Of a stretch of 64,000 nt of DNA, positions 1 to 8,769 are shown in pieces (positions within the stretch are counted from its first letter, which is position 1; each line of letters opens with the position of its first letter). This stretch comes from Modicisalibacter sp049808615 (GTDB lineage: Bacteria; Pseudomonadota; Gammaproteobacteria; Pseudomonadales; Halomonadaceae): assembly GCF_049808615.1 (NCBI RefSeq), contig NZ_JBNCAN010000015.1:42277-106276 (forward strand), in the 5' to 3' direction. The notes beneath the pieces are model-generated. The model made no database searches and was not told the origin of the DNA. It saw only the letters and a list, made by a program, of their open reading frames with translations. The position numbers were made by a program, and so were the translations under genes.

Positions 1-646
1 TGTGGTCGCACACCGCATCGAGGAAGTCGCGGTCGTGGGAGATCAGCAGTAGAGTACCGGGGTAGCGTATCAGCCACTGCTCGAGCCACAAGAGCGCGTC
101 GAGATCGAGGTGGTTGGTAGGCTCGTCGAGCAACAACAGGTCGGAAGGCATGAACAGAGTGCGCGCCAGGTTGACACGCATGCGCCAGCCCCCGGAAAAC
201 GCCGCCAGGGGCTGGTCTAGCTGGGTTTGGGTAAAACCCAGGCCTACCAGCAGCTGTGCCGCCCGGGCCGGGGCGCTGTAACCGTCGAGGGCTTCGAGCT
301 TGCCATGCAGCTCGGCCTCGCGATGGGACTCGCCGTGCGCCTGAGCAGTTTGCAGGGCCGCCTGAGTAGCGCGCAGCTCGATGTCGCCGTCGAGCACGTA
401 GTCATGTATCGAGCGCTCCAGCGCCTCGATTTCCTGGGCCATGTGGGCGATGCGCTGCCCATCGGAAAGTTCTACCTGGCCCTTGTCCGGGGTCAGTTCC
501 CCCAACAGCAGCTTGAACAGGCTCGACTTGCCGGCGCCGTTGGGACCGACGATGCCAGCCTTGTGGCCGGAATGCAGCGTCAGTTCCGCTTCCTCGAACA
601 GGGGTTGCGTTCCGCGTTGCAAGGCCAGTTGACGCAGTGCGATCAT
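1..646 (-). CDS. ABC-F family ATPase (YheS/Uup-like), C-terminus beyond window
   Basis: The first 215 residues of a soluble ABC-F ATPase are visible; the gene runs off the left edge. The first nucleotide-binding domain shows Walker A GPNGAGKSS, signature FSGGWRMRVNLAR, Walker B LLLLDEPTNHLDL and the switch motif LISHDRDF. There are no membrane segments, as expected for ABC-F proteins, which act on ribosomes rather than in transport. The ATG at 646 is chosen because the motif-bearing frame starts there with the typical N-terminus MIALRQLALQRG. It is divergent from the next gene with under 40 bases between them. YheS is more likely than Uup from the N-terminal sequence, but the second ATPase domain cannot be seen. 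Confidence 0.85.
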   Translation of the reverse strand, partial: MIALRQLALQRGTQPLFEEAELTLHSGHKAGIVGPNGAGKSSLFKLLLGELTPDKGQVELSDGQRIAHMAQEIEALERSIHDYVLDGDIELRATQAALQTAQAHGESHREAELHGKLEALDGYSAPARAAQLLVGLGFTQTQLDQPLAAFSGGWRMRVNLARTLFMPSDLLLLDEPTNHLDLDALLWLEQWLIRYPGTLLLISHDRDFLDAVCDH

Positions 647-684
647 GAAAGCTCCCGAGCGTGGATTGGATGGCGCAGCCAAAA

Positions 685-1218
685 ATGGACAATCATTCTA
701 CCCAATTTTCGACACGATTATGGGACTACGCGCTGACCCTCTATGCGCATCCAGGAGTAGCCAATGCGTGTCTGACGCTACAGGACAAGGCCGGCGCGGA
801 CGTATGCGAACTCTTATGGCTGTGCTGGTTGGATCGTCTCGGGCTGACCACGGATGCCCATGCCGCCGCCGTCCTGGCGCCGATACGCGACTCCCAAACG
901 ACGCTGACCCGCTTGTTGCGCGAGCGCCGCCGCGAACTCAAGCCGTTGGCCACACCCGGTTCACGCCTCGCCGAATGGCGGGCGGCCATCAAGGGTGCCG
1001 AACTCGCCGCCGAGCGCGGTACCCTGGTGCAGCTACAAGCGCTGACAGAACATGGCCGAGGAGTTCGTCCCTTGCACCAAGACGATGCCGCATTGATCAC
1101 TCGCCTTATTCGGCATATAGGCTGCCGACGTTCAGCCGTCAGCGACCCGTTGAGCATCCTGGTAGCGACAGCTTCAATCAGACCAAGTAACGATAGCACC
1201 CCAGCACCTAAACCTTGA
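685..1218 (+). CDS. TIGR02444/DUF2390 family protein
   Basis: A small soluble protein of about 177 residues. The segment LWDYALTLYAHPGV followed by LQDKAGADVCELL is characteristic of the TIGR02444 (DUF2390) family, which has no assigned biochemical role. The gene is commonly found beside an ABC-F ATPase gene in gammaproteobacteria, as here, where the two are divergent. The start is uncertain: GTG 661, ATG 670 and ATG 685 are in frame. 685 places the conserved segment about 11 residues from the N-terminus, and no start has a convincing ribosome-binding site. The C-terminal 50 residues are basic and poorly conserved in appearance. Confidence 0.7.
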   Translation: MDNHSTQFSTRLWDYALTLYAHPGVANACLTLQDKAGADVCELLWLCWLDRLGLTTDAHAAAVLAPIRDSQTTLTRLLRERRRELKPLATPGSRLAEWRAAIKGAELAAERGTLVQLQALTEHGRGVRPLHQDDAALITRLIRHIGCRRSAVSDPLSILVATASIRPSNDSTPAPKP

Positions 1219-1237
1219 CGAGTGGCAAGGTTTTAGC

Positions 1238-1281
1238 GAACCCTATAGGTTCAATAAGAGAGTCAGGCAGCTCCACTCTCT
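1238..1281. promoter_or_regulatory. Two palindromes in the TRAP operon leader
   Basis: GAACC (1238-1242) and GGTTC (1248-1252) form a five-base inverted repeat around ctata. Right after it, AGAGAGT (1257-1263) and ACTCTCT (1275-1281) form a seven-base inverted repeat. Both lie in the 171-base gap before the TRAP dctQ gene. The first could be a repressor operator (GntR-like spacing) and the second an RNA hairpin. No regulator gene adjoins them, so the function is a guess. Confidence 0.35.
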
Positions 1282-1389
1282 CACTAGCACCACGCAAGAC
1301 GGACCACCGCTGCCTGGCAAACGTTGGCCTTTGATTCAAGACAATTGCCGCTCGCCTGCGACCGGCCAGCCATTAGGTGGACCAACGCT

Positions 1390-2031
1390 ATGACGCAACA
1401 ACAAGAACCCAATAACAACGACAGCCCTGTGGCATCCAATCGGCACAACGGCCTATTCCGCGCGCTCGGCGCGATCGATCGTGGACTCGGTGTGCTCGAG
1501 TCCGTGGTGATCGCCGGCTGCGTACTCGCCATGGCCGCGCTGATGAGCGCTCACGTGGTGGGCAACCTACTTTTTCAGCAGGGCGTCCCGGGCACCTACG
1601 AGGTCACCGAGATGCTCATCGTGGTGATCACCTTCATTGGCGTCAGCTACGCGGCCCGGCATGCGCGTCATATCAGCATGACCGCCATCTATGACCAGCT
1701 CGGTGGCCGCTTGCGCAAGCTGCTACTGATCATCCTGTGTGTCGGCACTGCCGTGCTGATGTTCTATTTTGCCTACAAGTCGGTGGACTACGTCCTGACC
1801 CTGCAGGAGCGCGGTCGAACCAGCGCGGCGCTGGGTATCCCCATGTGGATGGTCTACCTCGCGCTCCCCATCGGTTTCACCCTTGCCGGAGTCCAGTATC
1901 TGCTGACCACGGCGCGCAACCTCATAAGCGACGACATCTATCGCTCCTTCAACGAGAAGGAGGAATATTCCGATGTCCCCATGGATGACTCCGACCAGAC
2001 CCACGACACCAACGAGCATCGCGGAGTCTGA
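1390..2031 (+). CDS. TRAP transporter small permease subunit (DctQ)
   Basis: The four-helix small membrane subunit of a tripartite ATP-independent periplasmic transporter, 213 residues. Hydrophobic segments follow a polar N-terminus of about 35 residues; GTYEVTEMLIVVITFIGVSYAARHARHI is typical of DctQ, so the residues before and after this core support the family (PF04290). ATG 1390 is preceded by AGGTGG at a good distance; an upstream in-frame extension to 1324 lacks this. The C-terminal tail is strongly acidic, common in halophiles. It precedes the large subunit by 44 bases in the same operon. The Na+-coupled substrate is probably an organic acid, but this subunit does not reveal it. Confidence 0.9.
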   Translation: MTQQQEPNNNDSPVASNRHNGLFRALGAIDRGLGVLESVVIAGCVLAMAALMSAHVVGNLLFQQGVPGTYEVTEMLIVVITFIGVSYAARHARHISMTAIYDQLGGRLRKLLLIILCVGTAVLMFYFAYKSVDYVLTLQERGRTSAALGIPMWMVYLALPIGFTLAGVQYLLTTARNLISDDIYRSFNEKEEYSDVPMDDSDQTHDTNEHRGV

Positions 2032-2075
2032 TCCGTGATCGTAAGAACGACAACAATGAATATAAGGATAATCGA

Positions 2076-3359
2076 ATGCTGATCTTGCTGGGTGTGATCA
2101 TGCTCGTGCTTCTGCTGCTCGGGTTCCCCATGATGGTGCCGCTGGCCGTGGGCATGCTGTACATGATGTTCACCGGCATGACCTTCTTTGGCCCTGACCA
2201 GGCCGTTAGCTGGATGATCAGCGGGGTAGGCAGCTGGGTTCTGGCCGCGGTGCCGATGTTCATCTTCGCCGCGGACATCCTGACCAAAGGCCATACGGCC
2301 AACCGCCTGTTGGACCTGGTCGACGTTTTCACGCGCCACTTCCGTGGCGGCCTGCCCATCACGACGGCGGCATCCTGTGCCCTGTTCGGCGCCGTATCCG
2401 GCTCCACCCAGGCCACCGTGGTCGCCATGGGCGGACCGATGCGACCGCGCCTGCTGGCCAAGGGCTACCCGGACAGTTTCGCTCTGGCGCTGATCATCAA
2501 TGCCAGCGACATCGCCCTGCTGATTCCGCCCAGCATTGGCTTCATCATCTATGGCGTGGTCATGAAGACCTCGATCGGCGACCTGTTTCTCGCCGGCATC
2601 CTGCCCGGCCTGCTGATTCTGGTGATGTTTGCCATCTACTGTTATATCGGTGCCCGCATCAAAGGCATCGAGGCGGAGCCCCGCGCTTCCTGGGGCGAGC
2701 GGCTACAGGCGATACGCAAAGTCATCCTGCCCCTCGGCTTTCCTGTGCTGGTGGTCGGCGGTATCTATGGGGGCTTTTTCAGCGCGGTCGAAGCCTCCGC
2801 CGTTGCAGTGGCCTACGCGCTGATTCTGGAAGTCGTGATCTATCGCCAGGTCTCGATTCGCGATCTTGGCAGCCTGGCGCTATCCACCGGCATGATCACG
2901 GCGGTGGTGTTCATTCTCGTTGCCGTGGGCGCCGCATTTTCACAGACCCTCGGCACCGCGGGGATACCGGAACAGATTCTTGGTCCGGTGATCGACGGCA
3001 TCGGCGACAACCAGATCCTGGCCCTTGCGCTGATCGCCGCCGCGTTCTTCGTCGGCTGCATGTTCGTCGACCCGATCGTGGTGATCCTGATTCTGGTACC
3101 GATCTTCAAGCCGCTGGTGCAATCCGCAGGCCTGGATCCCGTCCATGTCGGCGTCATCGTGACCCTGCAGGCGGCCATCGGCTCCGCCACCCCACCGTTC
3201 GGCTGTGACATCTTCACCGCCATCGCTGTCTTTCGTCGGCCCTACATGGACGTCATTCGCGGCACGCCGCCCTTCATTGCCATCCTGTTGCTGGCCACGG
3301 TCATCCTTATCGTTTTCCCGGAAATTTCGCTGCTGCTTCCTTCCTTGGGAGGCGACTAA
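2076..3359 (+). CDS. TRAP transporter large permease subunit (DctM)
   Basis: The 427-residue large membrane subunit of the TRAP transporter (DctM, PF06808), with about 12 hydrophobic segments. Family-typical stretches include FAAVSGSTQATV-like GAVSGSTQATVVAMG, where substrate and Na+ sites lie in this family, and the conserved IPPSIGFIIYG. ATG 2076 follows AAGGATAATCGA, a clear ribosome-binding site. It ends 17 bases before a strong hairpin terminator shared with the convergent binding-protein gene. It works in the inner membrane with DctQ and the periplasmic binding protein. Confidence 0.93.
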   Translation: MLILLGVIMLVLLLLGFPMMVPLAVGMLYMMFTGMTFFGPDQAVSWMISGVGSWVLAAVPMFIFAADILTKGHTANRLLDLVDVFTRHFRGGLPITTAASCALFGAVSGSTQATVVAMGGPMRPRLLAKGYPDSFALALIINASDIALLIPPSIGFIIYGVVMKTSIGDLFLAGILPGLLILVMFAIYCYIGARIKGIEAEPRASWGERLQAIRKVILPLGFPVLVVGGIYGGFFSAVEASAVAVAYALILEVVIYRQVSIRDLGSLALSTGMITAVVFILVAVGAAFSQTLGTAGIPEQILGPVIDGIGDNQILALALIAAAFFVGCMFVDPIVVILILVPIFKPLVQSAGLDPVHVGVIVTLQAAIGSATPPFGCDIFTAIAVFRRPYMDVIRGTPPFIAILLLATVILIVFPEISLLLPSLGGD

Positions 3360-3371
3360 TACCAAAAACCA

Positions 3372-3412
3372 AATGGGCCGACAGCGTCTTGACTGTCGGC
3401 CCATTCGGTTTT
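3372..3412. terminator. Bidirectional terminator between TRAP dctM and dctP
   Basis: A perfect 13-base inverted repeat, arms 3372-3384 and 3393-3405 (aatgggccgacag), with an 8-base loop. On the plus strand it is followed by a T-rich run, on the minus strand by T-rich sequence from the A-run at 3364-3373. It can end transcription from both convergent genes. Confidence 0.88.
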
Positions 3413-3460
3413 CTTTGTTATCGCAAGCACTACTGCCAGTGCCTGCGACAAGTGGGTCAG

Positions 3461-4489
3461 TTACTGTGACTCGGAACCCTCGCTGGCCTTGACCTGCTCG
3501 AGTAGAGTATTGAGTGCTTGCTCGCCAAGCTCGCCGACTTCGTCGATGAATGTCTGGCGCACTGGTTCAGCGAGCTTACGGAACTGATCACGTTCCTCTT
3601 CACTGAGCTCGATGATTTCGATGTCACCCTTTTCCTTGATGGTGTCCAGACGTGTTTCGTTGAGCTCGGACTGGATATCGTGACCGACCTGGACCATCTC
3701 GTCGGTGGTTTCATCGATCATCTGGCGCTGCTCGTCCGACAGACCCTCGTACCAGTCCTGGTTGGCAATGACGTTGCCCACGAACTGCGCCTGCTTGGCA
3801 AAGATCATGTAGTCCTGAACTTCGTAGAAGCCCATCTCTTCATGGGCGAACACCGGCTGGATATTGCCATCCGCCTGCCCCTGCTGGAGTGCGCTATAGA
3901 GCTCGCCATAGGAGATGGTGATCGGCGAAGCCCCGTAGGCCTTATAGGTCTCGCGCAGCAGACTGTTGTCCATCACGCGGATCTGCAGGTTCTTCATGTC
4001 GTCGGGTGTATGGATTTCACGGTTGGCAGTCCATACCTGATAACCTTCCGGCACGGCGGCCAGCGGCACCAGGCCGCGATTGCGGTACGCCTGCTGCCAG
4101 GCATCGCTTTTCATGAAGGCATCGGAGTTCAATATCTTGGCGGTTTCGAGCTCGTCCGCCGGCATGATGAAGTTCAGGCTCATCAGTTGGCTTTCCGGAA
4201 CGGTCCCACCGAGGAAGCCCGAGCCGAAGCTCAGCGGAATGGAGCCACTCTGAATCGCGTCGTAGAGCGTCGAGTAATCCGATCCCCACTTGCCGTAGGG
4301 CAATATCTCGACAGTGACATCGCCGTCACTCTTCTCTTCGATCTTCTTCTTGAACTCCTCGGCATACCCGTGCTGTACGCTGCCCTCGATCTCTTCGAGA
4401 CCAAAACGCCAAGTGTCAGCATTGGCGGTAGACACCATACCGGCCAGACTGATCGCCGTGATACTGAAAGCAAGATTGCGCAATTTCAT
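3461..4489 (-). CDS. TRAP transporter substrate-binding protein (DctP)
   Basis: The periplasmic binding subunit, 342 residues, with signal peptide MKLRNLAFSITAISLAGM ending near ANA-D. DctP-family features: FKKKIEEKSDGDVTVEILPYG near the N-terminus and NLQIRVMDNSLL, in which the arginine (IRV) normally binds a substrate carboxylate. The ATG at 4489 fits the signal peptide and is preceded by AGGGAACTGCG; an upstream extension to 4648 would bury the signal. The gene converges on its own QM genes instead of sharing their operon, so binding protein and permease are transcribed separately. Substrate class: probably a carboxylate; the ligand is not determined. Confidence 0.9.
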   Translation of the reverse strand: MKLRNLAFSITAISLAGMVSTANADTWRFGLEEIEGSVQHGYAEEFKKKIEEKSDGDVTVEILPYGKWGSDYSTLYDAIQSGSIPLSFGSGFLGGTVPESQLMSLNFIMPADELETAKILNSDAFMKSDAWQQAYRNRGLVPLAAVPEGYQVWTANREIHTPDDMKNLQIRVMDNSLLRETYKAYGASPITISYGELYSALQQGQADGNIQPVFAHEEMGFYEVQDYMIFAKQAQFVGNVIANQDWYEGLSDEQRQMIDETTDEMVQVGHDIQSELNETRLDTIKEKGDIEIIELSEEERDQFRKLAEPVRQTFIDEVGELGEQALNTLLEQVKASEGSESQ

Positions 4490-4730
4490 CGCAGTTCCCT
4501 TTGTTGTTGACGTATTTTCAGGGAAGAGCAAAGCGTCACCGATGTCAAGCAAGCCATCGTTTGTAAAGCGGACGCTGCCTACTTGACTTTGAGCGCCCAG
4601 GAATTCAACGCCGGTAGATCCATCGGCTGGATGCGGAACTCGGAGCACCCTGTTAGAGTCGCAGTTGACTGACTTTTCTCACTCATCGCACAGGTCATGG
4701 CATATGACCCGAGGATTCCAAGGAGCCTTC

Positions 4731-5465
4731 ATGAAAACATTGGTGACCGCCGCTGCCTTTACTGCCGTTCTCGGCGCTGCACCGCTTGTGCTTGCCGCCC
4801 CCGAGAGCGAACAGGAAAAACTCAGTTACAGCATCGGCGTGACCCTGGGTCAGAGCCTTTCCCAGGATATCGAGGATCTCGATGTCGATGCCTTTTCTCA
4901 GGCGCTCGAAGACATCTACGCCGGCAATGAACTTAAGATGAGCGATGAAGAGATGGCCGAAGCGCTCACTCAGTTCCAGCAGCAGAAGATGGCAGAACAG
5001 CAGGAAGAAGCCCAGAAGGCCGCCGAGGCCAACCGCGCCGAAGGCGAGAAGTTCCTGGAGGAGAATGCCGACAAGGAAGGCGTCGAGGTTACCGACTCGG
5101 GCCTGCAGTACAAGGAACTCGAATCCGGTGATGGCGCGACCCCGGATGCCAAGGACACCGTCAAGGTGCACTACGAAGGCAAGCTGCTCGATGGCACCGT
5201 CTTCGACAGCTCCTATAAGCGTGGCGAGCCGGTCGAGTTCCAGGTCGACCAGGTGATCGAGGGCTGGCAGGAAGCCCTGCAGATGATGAGTGTCGGGGAC
5301 ACCTGGATGATCTATCTCCCCTCCGATTTGGCCTATGGCCAGGCGGGTACCGGCGGCCCCATCGGCCCCAACGAAACGCTGACCTTCAAGGTCGAGCTGC
5401 TTGATGTCGTGCAAAGCGACAGCGACGATAGCGACGACGCTGATTCGCAAGACAGCGACGAATAA
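4731..5465 (+). CDS. Exported FKBP-type peptidyl-prolyl isomerase (FkpA/FklB-like)
   Basis: A 244-residue two-domain isomerase that catalyses proline cis-trans isomerisation and assists folding, probably in the periplasm. Signal peptide MKTLVTAAAFTAVLGAAP, cleavage near VLA-AP; an FKBP_N dimerisation helix region (about residues 25-125, with a Q/E-rich helix); an FKBP domain (about 140-225) containing VHYEGKLLDGTVFDSS and IPSDLAYG-like LPSDLAYGQ. The acidic tail of Asp/Ser/Glu residues (last about 18) is unusual in length and fits halophilic adaptation. ATG 4731 follows AAGGAGCCTTC; an in-frame start at 4665 would disrupt the signal peptide. Confidence 0.92.
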   Translation: MKTLVTAAAFTAVLGAAPLVLAAPESEQEKLSYSIGVTLGQSLSQDIEDLDVDAFSQALEDIYAGNELKMSDEEMAEALTQFQQQKMAEQQEEAQKAAEANRAEGEKFLEENADKEGVEVTDSGLQYKELESGDGATPDAKDTVKVHYEGKLLDGTVFDSSYKRGEPVEFQVDQVIEGWQEALQMMSVGDTWMIYLPSDLAYGQAGTGGPIGPNETLTFKVELLDVVQSDSDDSDDADSQDSDE

Positions 5466-5468
5466 GCA

Positions 5469-6545
5469 TTGATAAAAGCACTCGCGGTCTTCGCGCTAGC
5501 GCTGGCAGCCCTGCCGGCGCTGGCCGAGGAAGCCCTCCGGGAAGGGTCAGAGAACAAGGCGTCACCGCTGGCGGTACTCGATATCGAGCCCGAGACCATC
5601 AGCGTGATGGGCGTCTCCTCCGGCGGTTACATGGCCGCCCAGCTTGCGGTGGCCTGGCCGGAGCAATTCTCGGGGCTGGCGGTATTTGCCGCTGGTCCCT
5701 GGGGATGCGCCCAGGGCGCGTTGGCGCTGGCGCTGACGCAATGCATGAACACCCGCCTGGGCTTACCCGAACAGGACGACTTGCAAGGCCGCTATGATGC
5801 CTATCTGGAGAAGGAACTGGTCGGGTCGTCGAAGGCACTGGCCGAACAGCGCCTCTATCTGTGGTCGGGTGAACAGGATAGCGTCGTCGATCCTCGGTTG
5901 ATCGGGGTATTGGCAGACCAATATCGCCACTGGCTGGCTGACCCAGAGACGCAGCTCAAGCAGACACATAGCGAGACGGCAGGCCATGGCTGGCCTGTCT
6001 CAGCCGATACCGCCACGGCCAGTACCGCTGACGCCATCGAACCAGCCCCCTGCACTGAAAGCGGCAGTCCGTATTTGTTGGACTGCGATTTCGACGGAGC
6101 CGGGCAGGCGTTGAAATGGCTGTATGAGGAGCGCGTGCAGCCACCACAGGGTGATGGTCGCGGCATGCTGATGCGCTTCGATCAGACGATGTTCTACGAT
6201 GGTGGGCTGGCGGAAACGGGGTATGTGTTCATTCCCAAGACCTGCGAGGAAGGCGCCCCCTGTGCCTTGACCGTCGCCCTGCATGGCTGCTCCATGAGCG
6301 CCGAGCAGATCGGCGAAACGTTCGTGCGCCATTCCGGGCTCAACGAGTGGGCGTCGGAAAACCGCCTCGTGGTGCTCTACCCACAGGCTAGACCCAGCCT
6401 GCCCAATCCCAAGGCCTGCTGGGACTGGTGGGGGTACGACGAGAGCAGCTGGCAGCGCGATGCGCCTTACGACAGCCGCCAGGGTCAGCAGGTTCAGGCG
6501 CTCAAGGCGATGGTGGAGCATATCGCCGGATCCGACGCTGATTGA
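5469..6545 (+). CDS. Exported PHB-depolymerase-type esterase
   Basis: A 358-residue alpha/beta hydrolase with signal peptide MIKALAVFALALAALPALA. The lipase box GVSSG puts the nucleophile at Ser50, Asp137 lies in GEQDSVVD and His173 in AGHGWP; this triad arrangement is that of extracellular poly(3-hydroxybutyrate) depolymerases and related esterases (PF10503). The C-terminal part has ALHGCSMSAEQIG and CWDWWGY, also typical. It starts with TTG three bases after the FKBP stop codon and has no strong ribosome-binding site, so translation is probably coupled. The substrate may be extracellular PHB or another polyester; specificity is inferred only from family. Confidence 0.82.
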   Translation: MIKALAVFALALAALPALAEEALREGSENKASPLAVLDIEPETISVMGVSSGGYMAAQLAVAWPEQFSGLAVFAAGPWGCAQGALALALTQCMNTRLGLPEQDDLQGRYDAYLEKELVGSSKALAEQRLYLWSGEQDSVVDPRLIGVLADQYRHWLADPETQLKQTHSETAGHGWPVSADTATASTADAIEPAPCTESGSPYLLDCDFDGAGQALKWLYEERVQPPQGDGRGMLMRFDQTMFYDGGLAETGYVFIPKTCEEGAPCALTVALHGCSMSAEQIGETFVRHSGLNEWASENRLVVLYPQARPSLPNPKACWDWWGYDESSWQRDAPYDSRQGQQVQALKAMVEHIAGSDAD

Positions 6546-6570
6546 ACGGGTCGAGGCCCCTGAGATACTC

Positions 6571-7179
6571 TCAACTCTCGCTGAATACCTGTTCCAGGGC
6601 GCTGGTCAATGCCTGAGGCACCGGCGAGTAGACGACCTGCTTGAGTATGTCACCCTCGTTATCGACGATGAACAGCGACGCGCTGTGATCGACGGTGTAG
6701 CCCATCGCCGAGTCATCGGTGTCCACCTTGCGCCAGAACACCCCGTAGCGCTCCGCAATGTCCTCGAGCTGCTCTTGATTGCCGGTGGCGCCAATGAACT
6801 GGGGTCCAAAAAAGCCTACGTACTCCTTCAAGCGCTCGATATCATCGCGCTCCGGATCCACGGAAATCATCAACGGCACCACCCGCTTTCGTTCACCATC
6901 GTCGAGCCGCGCCAGGGTCTGACGCACAACCGCCAGGCTCAAGGGGCAGACATCCGGACAGTGGGTGTAACCGAAAAACACCACCGCCACCTGGTCATCC
7001 GCAAGATCGCTCAACGAGAATTCGCCTTGAGTGGATGTCAGGATAATCGGTCCCCCAGGCGGGACTTCATAGCCATCTTCGCGCTGTTGCTGTTGTAACC
7101 AGATCAATACCGCTATCGCGATCAGGGCAACGACGCCCAACGCCATACCCAGACGCATGCCTCGGTTCATAGCACTCAT
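6571..7179 (-). CDS. SCO1/SenC/PrrC-type copper chaperone
   Basis: A 202-residue membrane-anchored thioredoxin-fold protein. One N-terminal hydrophobic anchor (about residues 9-28); copper ligands Cys74 and Cys78 in THCPDVCPLS, and His165 in YTVDHSASLF. These three ligands are intact, so it can be expected to bind copper for the CuA site of cytochrome c oxidase. The start ATG overlaps the upstream stop (TGATG), with GGAGG eight bases before it, showing tight coupling to the upstream gene. A redox role instead of copper delivery is possible in this family. Confidence 0.92.
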   Translation of the reverse strand: MSAMNRGMRLGMALGVVALIAIAVLIWLQQQQREDGYEVPPGGPIILTSTQGEFSLSDLADDQVAVVFFGYTHCPDVCPLSLAVVRQTLARLDDGERKRVVPLMISVDPERDDIERLKEYVGFFGPQFIGATGNQEQLEDIAERYGVFWRKVDTDDSAMGYTVDHSASLFIVDNEGDILKQVVYSPVPQALTSALEQVFSES

Positions 7180-7676
7180 CAAGACCTCCGCTGTACGTCA
7201 ATATCGAACCAGCTCCCCAGTCGTCCTTGAGCGCTTTCGACCAACACCTTGATGCGCCAGGGCATGACCTCGAGGCTACAGACACCGAACTGCCCCAGCC
7301 CGCGAAAGTGGCCATCACCCACGTCATCCAGCACGAAGCGATTGATGCCCATGTCCATATCCCGGCCATCGAACATCACCACGACACGCTCGGCCTCGAT
7401 ATTCTGCAGCCACACGTCGATGATCACTGGCTCGAGCGGGGCGATCTCGCGTTCCAGAGCCAGACGTAGATCACCATGTTCGCCTAACTGTGCATGGCAG
7501 GCATCGCGATGAAGATCGCAGGATGTTTCGGAAGGGTACCATGCGATATCCTTGCCGCCACCACGTAGCGTCTCATTGAGTGCATACCACACGGCAATGA
7601 CGAGGATGATCAGTGTCGCGGTCATCAACACCTGCAGCAGCGGAAAGCGCGCGCGATCGTCGACTCTTTGTTGCAT
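7179..7676 (-). CDS. Membrane-anchored protein coupled to SCO gene, function unknown
   Basis: A 165-residue protein with one membrane segment (about residues 14-31) and a periplasmic domain of about 130 residues. It holds three cysteines (in SETSCDLHRDACHAQ and GQFGVCSLEV) and a Met-containing stretch MFDGRDMDMGINR. The fold and the GHFRGLGQFGVC-MPW pattern suggest a beta-sandwich such as in FixH/YtkA-like proteins, but I do not recognise a named family. The stop overlaps the SCO start by one base, so the two are made together; a part in copper handling or oxidase assembly is inferred from that and from potential metal ligands. Confidence 0.75.
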   Translation of the reverse strand: MQQRVDDRARFPLLQVLMTATLIILVIAVWYALNETLRGGGKDIAWYPSETSCDLHRDACHAQLGEHGDLRLALEREIAPLEPVIIDVWLQNIEAERVVVMFDGRDMDMGINRFVLDDVGDGHFRGLGQFGVCSLEVMPWRIKVLVESAQGRLGSWFDIDVQRRS

Positions 7677-7783
7677 GGTGATGAAGGGAGACCCAAGCCG
7701 TTGAAGAGTGCTGAGCTTATCAATGCTTCACCCATTTAGGAGCATGTCTCGATGTCGCAGGGCAAACATACCGAGCAGCTACC

Positions 7784-8698
7784 ATGAGCGCCATCGACGA
7801 GGCGCTCGGACCGCTGTTTCTGTTGATACTGCTCGGTGCCTTTCTTGGCTGGCGCCGCTGGCCTGGCGACGCATTCTGGCCACATCTCGAGCGCTTGATC
7901 TATTTCCTGCTCTTTCCCGCCATGCTGCTGGCCACCCTGGCAACGACCGATGTCTCCCAGGTGCCGGTGGCAAAGATGGGACTGGTACTGCTCGGCACCT
8001 TGGTCGTATTCGCCATTCTGTTGTGGGCGTTGCGCGCCCGGCTCAAGCTCGATGCCGCCGCGTTCACCTCGGTCTTTCAGGGGGCGCTACGCTTCAACAC
8101 CTATGTCGGCGTCGCCGGGGCGGCCGCCTTGCACGGCAACGCTGGCGCGACGACAGCGGCGGTTGCGGTGGCCCTGATGGTGCCGGTGGTCAATGTGCTC
8201 TGCGTGGGAAGCTTCGTCGCCGCCGGCACCCTGGGACCTTCGAGCATCACCAAGAGCCTGGCCGCGCTTGCGCGTAATCCGTTGATTCTGGCTTGCCTGG
8301 GAGGTATCGCACTCAACGTCAGCGGTATCGGCCTTCCCGGCTGGAGCGAAAAGACCGTCTCGCTTCTTGGTCGTGCGGCCTTGCCATTGGGCCTTGTGAC
8401 CGTCGGTGTCGCATTGCGTCCTCAGGCGCTGATGCGCCTGGATGCGGGCGTGTGGACCGCCAACCTGGTCAAGCTGATCCTGATGCCCACCATGGTGCTG
8501 ATGCTGGCCCTGCTTCTGGGACTCGATCCGGTGAGTCGCGATATCGCGCTTCTATTCGCTGCCCTGCCGACAGCCACCTCGGCATACATTCTGGCGCGGC
8601 AACTCGGCGGCGATGCGGAACTGATGGCGGCGCTGATCACCGGCCAGACGCTGCTGGCGATGCTCACGCTTCCTATATGGCTTTCTCTGTCGGGATAA
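7784..8698 (+). CDS. AEC family transporter (auxin efflux carrier type)
   Basis: A 304-residue inner-membrane protein with about 10 helices in two similar halves, the layout of the AEC family (PF03547), whose bacterial members export or exchange small organic acids such as malate. Supporting stretches are RLIYFLLFPAMLLATL near the N-terminus and GALRFNTYVG in the middle, both typical. The ATG at 7784 begins directly before the first helix; a weak ribosome-binding site (gagcagc) precedes it. No substrate can be assigned. It is monocistronic and stands before the putative Fur-regulated RNA. Confidence 0.88.
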   Translation: MSAIDEALGPLFLLILLGAFLGWRRWPGDAFWPHLERLIYFLLFPAMLLATLATTDVSQVPVAKMGLVLLGTLVVFAILLWALRARLKLDAAAFTSVFQGALRFNTYVGVAGAAALHGNAGATTAAVAVALMVPVVNVLCVGSFVAAGTLGPSSITKSLAALARNPLILACLGGIALNVSGIGLPGWSEKTVSLLGRAALPLGLVTVGVALRPQALMRLDAGVWTANLVKLILMPTMVLMLALLLGLDPVSRDIALLFAALPTATSAYILARQLGGDAELMAALITGQTLLAMLTLPIWLSLSG

Positions 8699-8735
8699 TC
8701 AGCACCAAGCTAAATAAAAAAGATTCGCATTTTCC

Positions 8736-8764
8736 TTGACGCATCAAATGAGAATGATTATCTT
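8736..8764 (+). promoter_or_regulatory. Sigma70 promoter overlapped by a Fur-box-like sequence
   Basis: TTGACG (8736-8741) and TATCTT (8759-8764) are separated by exactly 17 bases. Positions 8744-8762 match the 19-base Fur consensus GATAATGATAATCATTATC at 14 of 19 positions, covering the spacer and the -10 element. Such overlap is the usual architecture of Fur-repressed promoters. Predicted start of transcription is about 8770. Confidence 0.7.
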
Positions 8765-8769
8765 GACGG

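Noticed and set aside
3518..4510. 330-codon frame opposite dctP
   Set aside because: Shadow of the TRAP binding-protein gene, which has a signal peptide and family motifs.
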